Positions 16,676-25,667 of a DNA stretch of 64,000 nt are shown here, in pieces; the stretch's first letter is position 1; every line of letters starts with the position of its first letter. Location: NCBI GenBank assembly GCA_944332475.1, contig CALVKA010000001.1, positions 310,001 to 374,000 of the forward strand, written 5' to 3'. The stretch comes from an uncultured Bacilli bacterium. GTDB taxonomy: Bacteria > Bacillota_I > Bacilli_A > RF39 > UBA660. A model generated the notes under the pieces. It ran no database searches. It was given only the letters and a program-made list of their open reading frames with translations, and was not told the DNA's origin. Both the position numbers and the translations under genes were made by a program.

Positions 16676-18217
16676 CTATTTTAAATAAAATTTTTCTATT
16701 GTTTCTATTTCTTTTTTGCAAGTATTTTGAGAAAGTTTTAATAAACTTATTAAACTTGATCCATCATAATAGCATTTTATTTTATCAGGCACCATTTTTC
16801 TTTGCTTCTCAAAAAAATTTAATGCATCATTATCAAAATTAGCGGTGGTAATATAGCAGAATTTAACTTTTTTGTCAGTGTTTTTGTACATTTGCTGATA
16901 GCATTTTACGGTTCTATTTATAAACCAATTAACCGTGTCTTTTGGATATTCATAAGAAATATTATTATATTTTCCGAGATATATAATACTTTCTTTCTTA
17001 TATCCTTTTAATTCTACACATATTATTTCTGTTGCATTTTCTATAAGGATATCACATTCATATGTTTTACCATCTATTTTAAATTCTTTAGAGTGTGTAA
17101 CTTTGTCATCTTTTGTATTATAAATTTTTATAAATACTTCATACATTAAATATTCAAAAAGTTTACCTTTTAAGTTTCCTATATTTTCTTCATTTACTGT
17201 TTTCATTAATTCCAATGTTTGATTTAATTCTTCAATCTTGATGATATCGCTCTCTTTAAAAGATTTTTCAATGTTATGAAACTTATTAACGACATTCTCA
17301 AAATTTGATCCTAAAATAGAATTTATATCTAGAAACATAAAGTCACTATTTTTAATTATACTTATAGTATATGGTTGAATATGGTTGCATACAATTATTG
17401 GCAAGACTTTTCTTGTACTTTTTAGAGTACTATGAATAAGAATATCTACTCGTTTTTTAAATCCCTGAAAATCAATATCTTCATATGGTTGAGCAAATTT
17501 AAAATCTACAACTACAATTGTAGGGGTACTATTTTTTTGACAAACTCCTACTGTATTAGAAAAAGCAAAAATATCCCATGTTGTGCTGTTTTTTAAATAT
17601 AAGTAGTTATTCTTTATACCACTGAATAGAACAGTATCTTCTTTTCTTACTAAATTTATTTTTTTTAACCACGAAACTATAGAATTTATAGCTATTGTTT
17701 TTCTTTCTAACTCAATTATTTTATTTTCAAAAGCTGATATTTCATTTTCTATATTTTTAAAATATATAAATTCAATATTTTTGTATGTTGCCTCATTAAT
17801 CATACTAAGGGCGTTCAAATCTTTTATTATGTCTTTATATTCGTTGCTGTGACCACTTCCATTTATTGTGCATCCAGCTATATTTATTAACTCTTGTTTG
17901 GTTAACATCCCATTTGCACGTTTTAAGGCCTGTATTACTCTAAATAAACTTTGTTTATTATTTTTAATCAAATTTTTTAGTGTTGTATATCCAAAATCCT
18001 GGTCGTTAGAAAAATAAGCATACTGGTTGTTTCCAAAAGTAATTGGGAAACTAGATTTTATTTTTCCGTTTTTTTTCATTCTTGATATTATTTGCCTTGC
18101 ATTTTCTTTGCTACATAAAGGACCTTTTTTGTTTATACATTTAATTAAGTCACTTGATAAACATGCACCTTTCTTTTTTAACTCTTTTTCTATAATTGTT
18201 TCGTGAATATTAGACAT
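16676..18217 (-). CDS. Winged-helix and PD-(D/E)XK nuclease-like protein (513 aa)
   Basis: The N-terminal 150 residues look like two winged-helix units (KGACLSSDLIKCI.., QALKRANGMLTKQELINIAG). The C-terminal part (about residues 345-430) has a restriction-endonuclease-like core: GKLFEYLMYEVF helix, YECDILIE with the metal Asp, then CVELKGY with the E-x-K signature. A second, weaker copy of this pattern occurs near residues 210-240 (TWDIFAF, then VVVDFKF). Proteins of this plan occur in Mrr-like restriction and in phage defence. It interrupts the conjugation operon between VirB3- and VirB4-like genes and has its own terminator, so it is cargo. Substrate and partner are unknown. Confidence 0.55.
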   Translation of the reverse strand: MSNIHETIIEKELKKKGACLSSDLIKCINKKGPLCSKENARQIISRMKKNGKIKSSFPITFGNNQYAYFSNDQDFGYTTLKNLIKNNKQSLFRVIQALKRANGMLTKQELINIAGCTINGSGHSNEYKDIIKDLNALSMINEATYKNIEFIYFKNIENEISAFENKIIELERKTIAINSIVSWLKKINLVRKEDTVLFSGIKNNYLYLKNSTTWDIFAFSNTVGVCQKNSTPTIVVVDFKFAQPYEDIDFQGFKKRVDILIHSTLKSTRKVLPIIVCNHIQPYTISIIKNSDFMFLDINSILGSNFENVVNKFHNIEKSFKESDIIKIEELNQTLELMKTVNEENIGNLKGKLFEYLMYEVFIKIYNTKDDKVTHSKEFKIDGKTYECDILIENATEIICVELKGYKKESIIYLGKYNNISYEYPKDTVNWFINRTVKCYQQMYKNTDKKVKFCYITTANFDNDALNFFEKQRKMVPDKIKCYYDGSSLISLLKLSQNTCKKEIETIEKFYLK

Positions 18218-18387
18218 GTCACACTCCCCTTATCTAAATATGTTATATATTTAAGTACCTTTTAAGTTTTTTTATTATATTTATAAATTGGTATATCTAC
18301 TATTATATTACAATGTCATTACAGCTTTTCTATATTTATTAAAGTTCTCAAACACTATAATAACGAATATATTCATATTATAACATT
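18218..18387. other. AT-rich intergenic gap
   Basis: Only 170 bases, very AT-rich. I see no gene, clear terminator or consensus promoter here. It separates the VirB3-like gene from the nuclease-like cargo gene. Confidence 0.4.
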
Positions 18388-18660
18388 TTATTTAAAATAT
18401 ACATAGTTTTTAGACTTGAGCGCATAAATAAATAATATTCCTAAAACTTTATACATTCTGTTCTTTTTGGAAATATTAATGGGTATTAAGAGAAACAAAC
18501 AAATCGATAAAAATATTAAAGATTCTATTTTTTTATCTGTAAACGAAAATAGAATTAAAAACAGAATAAACATGGGTAAACCTATGTACAAGTCGGTAAA
18601 CTCTACAAATTTACCTAATGTTTTCTTTATTGAACTAATTGTAATATATATTTCTATCAC
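18388..18660 (-). CDS. VirB3-like membrane protein (90 aa)
   Basis: A 90-residue protein with three hydrophobic stretches at about residues 25-40, 47-62 and 69-82. It is encoded directly after the VirB6-like gene with a 4-base overlap. The start is GTG at 18658-18660 after an AGAAG site. Size, position and the short amphipathic ends fit VirB3/PrgI-type subunits of Gram-positive conjugation systems, which sit beside VirB4 in the membrane. Sequence similarity is too weak to be sure. VirB4 would normally follow directly; here cargo intervenes. Confidence 0.6.
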   Translation of the reverse strand: MIEIYITISSIKKTLGKFVEFTDLYIGLPMFILFLILFSFTDKKIESLIFLSICLFLLIPINISKKNRMYKVLGILFIYALKSKNYVYFK

Positions 18661-20009
18661 CTTCTATTCTTATAATATCTACCATTTCCACTAGGCATAA
18701 CACCTCTTGCAACACTTCCAATATTACCTTTTCCATAACTTCTTAAATTTCTGCCAATACTAGATGGAGTTGCTTTAGTGCCTATTCCTTGACCGAATCT
18801 TTCTATTACTCCACCAATTTTTCTGCTGGCAAAGTTTCCAGTTTCGCTTTTACTCATGTTTGATCCAAAACTTTGAACTACATTTCCAACTTTCGATACA
18901 ACTTTATTTCCACCTAATTTTCCTACTGCTGATGCACCTACTCCTAATCCATAAGCACCTACACCAGTGGTTGTTAAAGCTGCTCCAGTTCCTACTGTGT
19001 TTGCAACATGACCATAACTCATCAAACTCATAAATTGTTCTCTTCCACTATTAGCACTTACATTTGTTCCTATGAAACGATTAATTGTTTGTGAACCTGT
19101 TAATAGAAAAATTGCACATCCTAAAAACATCAAAGATTTTAAGACCATATCTTTTACAGCTGAATTACTAAAAAAGGTTGTACTGTTAATTGCTTGCATT
19201 ACGATTACGGTTAATCCAATAATTAACATTACTACTGCACTTTGCAATATTAAAGATACTAATTGTTCAAAGACCGCTGACCTTCTTTGCTTATTACCTA
19301 CTGATGTAGCAAATATAATTGGACTTATTAAGAATAAAAATAGAAACTCTATTTGACGTTTAGCTAACATCATCCCACTAAAAAACAAGGTATATAGAAA
19401 GAAGCCTCCTACTAAAATTGCCATAATCCAATTAATATCATATTTATAGTCTTTCTTATCAGGTAATATCCATCTAGAAGATGTTACATATTTATCGTTA
19501 TACATTTCTTTTTTGCTAAAAGTATCATTTTTTAAATTTTTTAATATATTTTCATTTTTAAATTCATCACTTTCTTTATAACCATCAGCATATGTTATAT
19601 ACATATTAAGCATTGTATCTGATAGACTAACATTTTTAGTTACCATATTTGAGGTGTACCCACTTAATTTAGTTGAAAAAGTATTTGCTTGTGTAAATAA
19701 GAAAACACTTAAAATAATTAATAAACCACATTTTAGTATTTCTAGTACAATTTGCTTTGTTTCTAATCCCTCATCAGGTTCTAATATCTTCATAATAAAT
19801 CTCCATATGATAAATAATGCTAACAATGTTACTGCGATTGCTAGAATCCCTGTATGAAAGTTGGAAAAGGAAGTATTATCGGCTACACTACTTACAATAT
19901 CATATAAGTTTAATTGCTTTAGGATTTCAAAGATAACATCAATTAATGAGTATATAAAATTAATGAAACCCCAACCTAGAGTTCTTAATAAATCTAATGC
20001 ACCCAACAT
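18657..20009 (-). CDS. VirB6/TrbL-like polytopic membrane protein
   Basis: A 450-residue protein with about six membrane helices between residues 55 and 310, followed by a 130-residue Gly/Ser/Ala/Val-rich tail ending in basic residues. This is the layout of the VirB6/TrbL channel component of conjugative systems in Bacillota. A loop of about 70 residues (about 130-195) lies outside. It starts 2 bases after the VirB2-like gene and overlaps the VirB3-like gene by 4 bases, so the three are co-translated. No enzymatic motif is expected or seen. Confidence 0.8.
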   Translation of the reverse strand: MLGALDLLRTLGWGFINFIYSLIDVIFEILKQLNLYDIVSSVADNTSFSNFHTGILAIAVTLLALFIIWRFIMKILEPDEGLETKQIVLEILKCGLLIILSVFLFTQANTFSTKLSGYTSNMVTKNVSLSDTMLNMYITYADGYKESDEFKNENILKNLKNDTFSKKEMYNDKYVTSSRWILPDKKDYKYDINWIMAILVGGFFLYTLFFSGMMLAKRQIEFLFLFLISPIIFATSVGNKQRRSAVFEQLVSLILQSAVVMLIIGLTVIVMQAINSTTFFSNSAVKDMVLKSLMFLGCAIFLLTGSQTINRFIGTNVSANSGREQFMSLMSYGHVANTVGTGAALTTTGVGAYGLGVGASAVGKLGGNKVVSKVGNVVQSFGSNMSKSETGNFASRKIGGVIERFGQGIGTKATPSSIGRNLRSYGKGNIGSVARGVMPSGNGRYYKNRR

Positions 20010-20011
20010 TG

Positions 20012-20293
20012 TTAAAATAATCCTATTAAAATATTTACCAATGAGATAGCGATAATAATACCACCTATTCCAAGTAAGGTTTGAATAATACCATGTTTTA
20101 TTTGAGGTTTTTTCTCTACATCCACTACTGCATAAAGAGCAAATCCTACTACTAATGCTCCACCTGCTGCTGTTAATCCAATACGAATAGCCCAGTCTGT
20201 AATTGTTTCTATCGCACGTATAATGCTGTTAATATCGTAAGTTCCACCTTTTAATTTTGTTATACCGTCTGCTATTAAAAAAATCCTATACAT
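20012..20293 (-). CDS. VirB2/Maff2-like small membrane protein (93 aa)
   Basis: A 93-residue protein with two membrane helices (about residues 38-58 and 72-92) and a basic loop VEKKPQIKHG between them. Small proteins of this hairpin type precede the VirB6 homologue in Tn1549-like elements and are regarded as pilin-like or channel subunits. The start ATG follows GGGGAGGATGTA. A terminator-like stem lies 45 bases upstream (20338-20382), so this gene begins its own transcription unit or depends on readthrough. Confidence 0.65.
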   Translation of the reverse strand: MYRIFLIADGITKLKGGTYDINSIIRAIETITDWAIRIGLTAAGGALVVGFALYAVVDVEKKPQIKHGIIQTLLGIGGIIIAISLVNILIGLF

Positions 20294-20337
20294 TACATCC
20301 TCCCCTTCTTTTTGAAAAATTTTAGTTATGATATAAT

Positions 20338-20382
20338 AAAAAAGAGTTAATTTTGCTGGGGTGCAATTTTTAACTCTTTTTT
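20338..20382 (-). terminator. Bidirectional terminator between ssb and the VirB2-like gene
   Basis: Stem AAAAAAGAGTTAA / TTAACTCTTTTTT with a loop of 19 bases. It is symmetric, so it can stop transcription on both strands. It separates the replication/adhesin genes from the secretion genes. Confidence 0.7.
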
Positions 20383-20398
20383 ATTTGTTTTCATATAC

Positions 20399-20740
20399 TT
20401 ATTCCATTTCTTTATCTTTTGTTTTGGAAGAAGATAAGAATGTTACTTTTTCTGCTACTACTTCACTAATTTTTCTTTTTTCTCCATTTACTTCTATTTC
20501 TTTATTTTGAAGTCTTCCTTTAACGCCTATAATATCTCCTTTGTGACAATATTCCGCAGTATTTGCTGCAACACCAGACCATAATGTACAATTAATAAAA
20601 TCTGTTTCATATTCTCCGTTTGTATTCTTATAACTTCTGGGAATTGCTAAAGTAATATTACTTACTTTTTTCCCGTCTTCTAACTCCTTCACTTCAACGT
20701 CTGAAGTTAATCTTCCTACTAAAACTGTTTGATTTAACAT
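20399..20740 (-). CDS. ssb: Single-stranded DNA-binding protein
   Basis: An OB-fold SSB of 113 residues: MLNQTVLVGRLTSDVEVKEL, then DFINCTLWSGVAANTAEYC and KGDIIGVKGRLQ are all diagnostic. It lacks the long acidic C-terminal tail of chromosomal SSBs, which is common in ICE copies. It would coat the transferred strand during conjugation and rolling-circle replication of the element. The ATG follows AAAGGTGATTTT, 18 bases after the replisome organiser gene. Family confidence is high. Confidence 0.95.
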   Translation of the reverse strand: MLNQTVLVGRLTSDVEVKELEDGKKVSNITLAIPRSYKNTNGEYETDFINCTLWSGVAANTAEYCHKGDIIGVKGRLQNKEIEVNGEKRKISEVVAEKVTFLSSSKTKDKEME

Positions 20741-20758
20741 AAAATCACCTTTCCTTTC

Positions 20759-21484
20759 TCATATAGTTAATTCATTTAAATATTTTTTTAATTCTTCTTG
20801 TTCTTCCTTCGTTGTTGAATTAGTTTCAATTTTTTTAGAATGCCAATATTCTTCTCCATTTTTGTCAATATAATATGGTTTCTCACTTATTTTATCTTCA
20901 TAATCTTCTACACTACATTGATACTTTTCTTTAAATTTTGATGAAGTTGGTAAAGAGCATAATTTTCTTTTGTAACAATTAATACAAGATTCTACCTTTT
21001 CTTTAAAGTGAAGATGACAATATATATTTTTATTATCTTTATGTTCTATACTCTTCTTCTCTTTCTCTATATCTTGTGTTACATTATTGTTACATTGTAA
21101 CGCTTTTTGTCTTTCCCGATATTCTCTTACTCTTTTAGCACTCGAACTTTCGCTTCCTACTAATTCTTTGAAGTTTGCTATTTTCATAACATTTTCTTCT
21201 TTGTAGACTAGTCCTAATTTTTTAAACATCTCTAGAGCTACAGCAACGGTATCATAGTCAAAGTATTTAGTATCTCTAACAATTTTATTAATGTCATAAG
21301 GTATAAATACTTCTCCTAACTTATTACACAGTTCCCCATTAGTGTTCGCGGTAAATAAACATAGCATTTGATATAAAACAATGTACTTACAGCCATTCTT
21401 TTGTGATAACAAAAAATCTATTTCTTCACGATTAAAGAAATCTGTACGAAGTTTAATCCAATAGTATCTCTTATTATCCATCAT
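20759..21484 (-). CDS. Phage-type replisome organiser (DnaD-like N-terminal domain)
   Basis: The first 125 residues match the phage replisome organiser N-terminal domain: RYYWIKLRTDFFNREEIDFL, then GCKYIVLYQMLCL and a winged-helix region up to VREYRERQK. The rest contains a Cys-rich patch (CHLHFKEKVESCINCYKRKLC, given here as four Cys between about residues 155 and 177) and an acidic tail. It probably helps load the host helicase onto element DNA. It overlaps the sortase gene by 11 bases and precedes ssb by 18, so the three form one unit. ICEs commonly carry this gene. Confidence 0.75.
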   Translation of the reverse strand: MMDNKRYYWIKLRTDFFNREEIDFLLSQKNGCKYIVLYQMLCLFTANTNGELCNKLGEVFIPYDINKIVRDTKYFDYDTVAVALEMFKKLGLVYKEENVMKIANFKELVGSESSSAKRVREYRERQKALQCNNNVTQDIEKEKKSIEHKDNKNIYCHLHFKEKVESCINCYKRKLCSLPTSSKFKEKYQCSVEDYEDKISEKPYYIDKNGEEYWHSKKIETNSTTKEEQEELKKYLNELTI

Positions 21485-22106
21485 TTAAAAGCTCCTCTTT
21501 TAGTAAATTCGCTATAATAATTTTTTGCTGATTATCTCCTTTACAAGTAATTAAAGTAACTGTCTTTACACCTTTATCTCTTATGATTTTTGCTGTTCCA
21601 GTTTTTTTAATATCATAGATACATTTAACTTCATAAGTATACTTTTTGCCATTAAAAAAAACATAAACTATATCATTATTTTTAAGTTTATGTATATTAT
21701 TAAAATAAGCATTTCTACCTGTTCCAGAGTGACCTGCTAGAATAAAATTGCTGTTATCTATGTTAGGGTACTCTGATTCTTTTAAAATTTGGATATTCTT
21801 ATCTACATTATTTAATTTTGATTCCAATCTGTATAACCCTTTTTTAAGTGATATTTTAGGAATTTCAATTACTGCCATATAGGTTTCTTGGTCTTGCTTT
21901 GTAGTTGACTTATTTATTTTCTTGAAATTATCATTTTGAACTTCTTCCTGGATTTCAAGAAAATGATTTATTTTTTTCTTTTCTTCTGTTTTAATACTGC
22001 TATTATCCAAAGCTAATAGCGTACAAATAACAACATAGGTAACTATAATACTTATTCCAAGTACCAATAAAATCTTATTTTTTCTTTTTGTTTTGATCTT
22101 TTGCAT
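21474..22106 (-). CDS. Sortase of the ICE adhesin
   Basis: One N-terminal membrane helix (about residues 12-32) precedes a sortase domain. The catalytic His is in ILAGHSGTG (near residue 124), and the catalytic Cys is in VTLITCKGD (near residue 188). The position where the family has an Arg reads QQKIII, with Lys instead. It is 210 residues, and the class (B or D-like) is uncertain. The gene overlaps the adhesin gene by 32 bases, so its substrate is most likely that adhesin, whose sorting motif is VPDTN rather than LPxTG. The replaced Arg may reflect a divergent sortase. Confidence 0.85.
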   Translation of the reverse strand: MQKIKTKRKNKILLVLGISIIVTYVVICTLLALDNSSIKTEEKKKINHFLEIQEEVQNDNFKKINKSTTKQDQETYMAVIEIPKISLKKGLYRLESKLNNVDKNIQILKESEYPNIDNSNFILAGHSGTGRNAYFNNIHKLKNNDIVYVFFNGKKYTYEVKCIYDIKKTGTAKIIRDKGVKTVTLITCKGDNQQKIIIANLLKEELLNDG

Positions 22107-23589
22107 AAAGAATTAATCCTATCCCTGATAAGAATAAAACAAGTATAGTAATATCAATAACAACAGATTCAGCACTATTAGTATCTGGAACATTAATAAT
22201 TTTAATATCTTTCATTACTTTCTTTATTATTTCACCATTTTTAGTGATTGAAAAATAAATCTTGTCTAAACTTATTTCATAACCGTCTGGAGCTTCTTTT
22301 TCTATGATATAGTAATCTCCGTATTCAAAATCTTTTAAGATGATTGTACCGTTATTATCTGTTGTTCCAGTATATACTAGCTTATCAGTTTTAGCATCAT
22401 AAATTTCTATTACTGTATTTGGTAATCCTACATTAGTTTCAGCATCTACTTTTTCAAAAATCAAATCCGATTTAATCTTTTCATTTTGCAAATACACTTC
22501 GACTTTTGTAGTATTTTCGTCAATAGTAAATAGATAGTCTTCAACAAACTGATATCCTTCTTTTCCTTTAATTTGATGAAGTCTATAATTACCAAAGCCT
22601 AAATATATAAACATCTCTCCATTACTATCAGTAGTTAGCGTGGTTATTAAATCATTAGTGTCATTGTCATATAATTCAAATACTGCACCTTGTTCAGGAA
22701 CGTAAGTTCCGCTATTACTTGAGCCCATTACTTTTTTTGAAGTAAATTCAGTAAGGATGTTTAATTTAATACTAGCGTTAATAAAAGTTGGATCTCCTCT
22801 GCTTAAGCACTTTTGATTTGCTCCGTCATAAATTAGTGGTACGTTGTTGTTTTCTTTAGCATTTAATGTAATTGTTCCTTCAAACCCTTTCTTAGCTGTA
22901 ATTATTAAATCATTATTCTCAATTTTTAAATCTACATTATCGTTAGATTCCACTTCAAAATATTTTCCTAAAACTCCATTTGAATCTGTTAATGTTTTGA
23001 CATCTCCTGCATTCATAGTAAGCTCTTGATTGTTAAAACTAACAGTATAACCATGACTATTGACAAGATTCATTATTTCATTCATTTTAGCATCGTACCT
23101 TGAACTTCTTGTTAAAGAGCTGTCGTGTGGTTCTATCGGATATGGTGTGCTTACTTTATCTGTTACTTGCCAGATTAAAAATTGTGTAGCAACATACCAA
23201 TCTATATCTGTATGTCCTGTATACCCATAACCATAATAAGCAATCAATTCTATCTTTCTTACTTCTTCTCGGCTTAGATTAGATAGACTAATCTTATCAT
23301 CAATACCTTCATAACCAGTGATAACTGATCCATCAGTAACTGGAATATGAGCTTGAATACAGTAAATTAGCTGATTATCGCTAGTTCTACGAATTCCATA
23401 TTCTTCAACTCCCATCCATTGATTCAGGTCATCATATTTCGTTGTTGCCATCCAAAAGCTAACATTTTTATCAATATATAAACTATCGTTTATTGTTTGT
23501 GCATTTACTATAGGAATTGAGCATAAACCTATTACCAATATCAATAAATATTTTCTTAATTGTTTTAGTTTCTCTTTTATAATTATCAT
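22075..23589 (-). CDS. Thioester-domain surface adhesin with two Cna-B/SpaA domains
   Basis: The start at ATG 23587-23589 has the GGAAAGGA site; the longer frame runs through a terminator and is not used. After a signal peptide (about residues 5-30, ending NAQ), an N-terminal thioester domain has the Cys in LIYCIQAHIP and the TQxxIW-type box ATQFLIWQ. Two Cna-B domains follow (about 305-375 and 390-460), each with an FELYD/IEIYD start and a GDY/GNY turn. The C-terminus has the sorting signal VPDTNSAE, a hydrophobic helix and a KKKK tail. Thioester adhesins bind host or cell surfaces covalently; on an ICE it may promote mating contact. The sortase gene overlaps. Confidence 0.85.
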   Translation of the reverse strand: MIIIKEKLKQLRKYLLILVIGLCSIPIVNAQTINDSLYIDKNVSFWMATTKYDDLNQWMGVEEYGIRRTSDNQLIYCIQAHIPVTDGSVITGYEGIDDKISLSNLSREEVRKIELIAYYGYGYTGHTDIDWYVATQFLIWQVTDKVSTPYPIEPHDSSLTRSSRYDAKMNEIMNLVNSHGYTVSFNNQELTMNAGDVKTLTDSNGVLGKYFEVESNDNVDLKIENNDLIITAKKGFEGTITLNAKENNNVPLIYDGANQKCLSRGDPTFINASIKLNILTEFTSKKVMGSSNSGTYVPEQGAVFELYDNDTNDLITTLTTDSNGEMFIYLGFGNYRLHQIKGKEGYQFVEDYLFTIDENTTKVEVYLQNEKIKSDLIFEKVDAETNVGLPNTVIEIYDAKTDKLVYTGTTDNNGTIILKDFEYGDYYIIEKEAPDGYEISLDKIYFSITKNGEIIKKVMKDIKIINVPDTNSAESVVIDITILVLFLSGIGLILYAKDQNKKKK

Positions 23590-23600
23590 TCCTTTCCAAC

Positions 23601-23624
23601 AAAAAAACATCACTTGTGTGATGC
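23601..23624 (-). terminator. Terminator before the adhesin gene
   Basis: CATCAC/GTGATG stem (23608-23613 with 23618-23623) followed by TTTTTTT on the minus strand. It lies between the 214-residue gene and the adhesin ribosome binding site, so the adhesin may be controlled by readthrough or a promoter inside this gap. Confidence 0.65.
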
Positions 23625-23632
23625 TTTTCTGA

Positions 23633-24277
23633 TTATTTATAACCCATTGCTTTAAATTCACTCAGTGAATAGGGTTTTCCATCTATATACACTTCCACCC
23701 AGCAACCTACACTGTTTACATATTTTCCACTTACGTTTCCAACATTTGTAACAAAGTCATAGGTATTGTTAATGCGAATCGCCTCGTTTTTACAGTCAAC
23801 TATATTTTTAAAAGCGACTTCTTCATCATCATATAATTTAGCATTATAATATTCATATTCGCTAATACCTAGTTTTTCCCACTCAGTTTGTGGCTTGCTT
23901 GGAGTTTGAGGGGGTTGTGTAGGCTGTGATGATGGTGTCTGAGTATTATTATTTGAACTTTTATTCGGAGTATCTGAATCTTGCCTTATATTACTATTAT
24001 GATTGCTATTCCCTTTTTGAGTAGTTGCTTTTTTAAAGTTTTCTTTGGTTTCTTCTGTTGTAGTTTCTTGTTCTGATGTTTTTTCTTTATTCTTTGCTTC
24101 TTCTTTTTGAGTATCTTTTATTTTTTTGTTACTATCTTTTTGTTCTTCTTGTTGAACTTCTTCTTTTTTATTAAACTTAGTTTTATTTAAACTATGCACT
24201 ATAAAAACTGTCACAAAACTTCCAATCACAACAAAAACTACCATACAAATTAAAATTATTTTTTTCTTTTTACCCAT
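23633..24277 (-). CDS. Membrane-anchored protein with Glu/Lys/Gln/Thr-rich stalk (214 aa)
   Basis: A basic start MGKKKK, one membrane helix (about residues 5-27), then about 100 residues of low-complexity E/K/Q/T/S/N stretches ending in a PQTPSKPQ hinge. A compact C-terminal domain of about 80 residues has two Cys. This looks like an extracytoplasmic domain held away from the membrane by a stalk. I cannot name the family. It sits between the ArpU-like regulator and the adhesin, so it may be a conjugation surface component. Confidence 0.6.
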   Translation of the reverse strand: MGKKKKIILICMVVFVVIGSFVTVFIVHSLNKTKFNKKEEVQQEEQKDSNKKIKDTQKEEAKNKEKTSEQETTTEETKENFKKATTQKGNSNHNSNIRQDSDTPNKSSNNNTQTPSSQPTQPPQTPSKPQTEWEKLGISEYEYYNAKLYDDEEVAFKNIVDCKNEAIRINNTYDFVTNVGNVSGKYVNSVGCWVEVYIDGKPYSLSEFKAMGYK

Positions 24278-24409
24278 ATATACCTCACAACAAACATTTC
24301 TTACTATATTTATTGCTCATTATTATGGTTTTGTCAACAAATTTGTTATGGTATTTTTAACCTCTTATATTTATACATAAATTCTCCTCCAAAATAAAAG
24401 ATGTAAGGA

Positions 24410-24850
24410 TTATTTCCTTACTGCTTTGTCAAATGCTAATGCTATTTTTAGAATACAACTAGCTTTTATTCGAGCTAATGAGCTAGATGACATATTTAAT
24501 TTTTCACATATAATTGTTTCTGCTCTTTTTCTAAAATAAGAATCTAGAAAATATACTCTTTCCGAACAGGTCATTGTATTAATGATTGTACTTAATTTTT
24601 GATAAAATAGATCAATTTCTTTTAATCTATCTAATTTCTTCTCAACATAATTACCTACTTTATCAATAAAATTATTAGTAAACATTTCATATTTTATTTC
24701 ATAGCTAGGTGTAATAGTAGGTTGTGGTAACTCGCTATATTTATATCTATCTTCTTCAAAATTGAGCATAATTTTATCAACTTCCAGTTTGGTCTTTGCA
24801 TAATCATACTGCTCAACAATTCTTAGACTTAATAATGTGTTATCTTCCAT
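24410..24850 (-). CDS. ArpU-like phage transcriptional regulator (146 aa)
   Basis: A helical protein of 146 residues whose C-terminal half (from MTCSERVYFLDSYF, about residue 90) ends in a sigma-like helix-turn-helix: KLNMSSSSLARIKASCILKIA. This is the pattern of ArpU/RinA-type activators that switch on phage late genes. It is placed 1.5 kb after the RHS gene in the ICE and has a terminator before it (24879-24913). I connect it tentatively with the twin elements at 33343-33431 and 35045-35136; that link is inference. Confidence 0.55.
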   Translation of the reverse strand: MEDNTLLSLRIVEQYDYAKTKLEVDKIMLNFEEDRYKYSELPQPTITPSYEIKYEMFTNNFIDKVGNYVEKKLDRLKEIDLFYQKLSTIINTMTCSERVYFLDSYFRKRAETIICEKLNMSSSSLARIKASCILKIALAFDKAVRK

Positions 24851-25192
24851 ACTTTCACACCTTTCGACAATATTCTACAAAAAAAGAGAATAACAGCTGT
24901 TGCTATTATCCTCTAAATTTAAGGGTTAAAAGGCTTAAATCAAAATATTTTGACTTCTTTCTTTTTGCGTATAATTTATAGAAAATACTAAATCTGTTAT
25001 GATTCATATTTTATAATGTCCCCCATTAACAATTATTGGTTCTTATTCTAACAATTTGTAATAGAAAAGTCAATTATTAATTGAAATCTAGAGTTATTTC
25101 AATTTAACCATATTATAGCACTTGACAAATCATTATCAATTATAAATTTACACCAACTTTACTCCAGTTTTACTTCAAAAAAAAGAAAGTGT
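24851..25192. other. 342-base gap: terminator, otherwise AT-rich
   Basis: Apart from the terminator at 24879-24913 and the one at 25177-25202, I find no reading frame with a ribosome binding site. A plus-strand TTGACA near 25122 is not followed by a convincing -10 box at 17 bases. Confidence 0.4.
24879..24913 (-). terminator. Terminator upstream of the ArpU-like gene
   Basis: Stem GAG.ATAA..CAG / CTGTTATTCTC followed by TTTTTTT on the minus strand. It stops transcription arriving from the 95-residue gene. Confidence 0.65.
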
Positions 25193-25202
25193 TTATACAC
25201 TT
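25177..25202 (-). terminator. Terminator at the end of the 95-residue gene
   Basis: AAGTGT/ACACTT stem (25187-25192 with 25197-25202) followed by TCTTTTTTTT on the minus strand. It overlaps the last codons of the gene at 25193-25480. Confidence 0.65.
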
Positions 25203-25480
25203 CCTTTTGCTACACAAGATAATATTTTATATAAATCTTTTAAATTAACCAATTCTTCTAATTCATTAAAATATATATTTGCTTCTTCCCATTTATTTAA
25301 TGGAAACTCTTTTAGAAGTAAATTAGAGGTAACTTCATTACTTCGTTCTACATATAGATAGACCTTATATGTTGAGTTTTTCTTACACATAACACAACCA
25401 AAAGTATTATTTTGATTCTCCTGTTGATAAATATCTAATATATTATCTTCTATCACAGATTTTTGATTATCAATATTCAT
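25193..25480 (-). CDS. Hypothetical protein (95 aa)
   Basis: A small acidic protein without membrane segments or signal peptide. The start ATG at 25478-25480 has a GAGGTGAAGTAGTA site. It contains two Cys close together (CVMCKK) and a Leu-rich C-terminal half. No family is recognised. It lies between the YcxB-like gene and the ArpU-like gene and ends in its own terminator. It could be a small partner of the putative immunity protein, but nothing in the sequence shows that. Confidence 0.5.
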   Translation of the reverse strand: MNIDNQKSVIEDNILDIYQQENQNNTFGCVMCKKNSTYKVYLYVERSNEVTSNLLLKEFPLNKWEEANIYFNELEELVNLKDLYKILSCVAKGSV

Positions 25481-25667
25481 TACTACTTCACCTCGAATAT
25501 TAATATTATCATTATAACATTAGATTGTAACATAAGCAATTATCAATTTATTATAGGGCTTATTTATTTTCAAATTTATTTTTTTCGTTGGTTGTATATA
25601 ATATTCGTTGTAATTATCATATCAATTTCTTCTTGTCTATGAGTAAAGAACAGGGATAACTTCTTTA

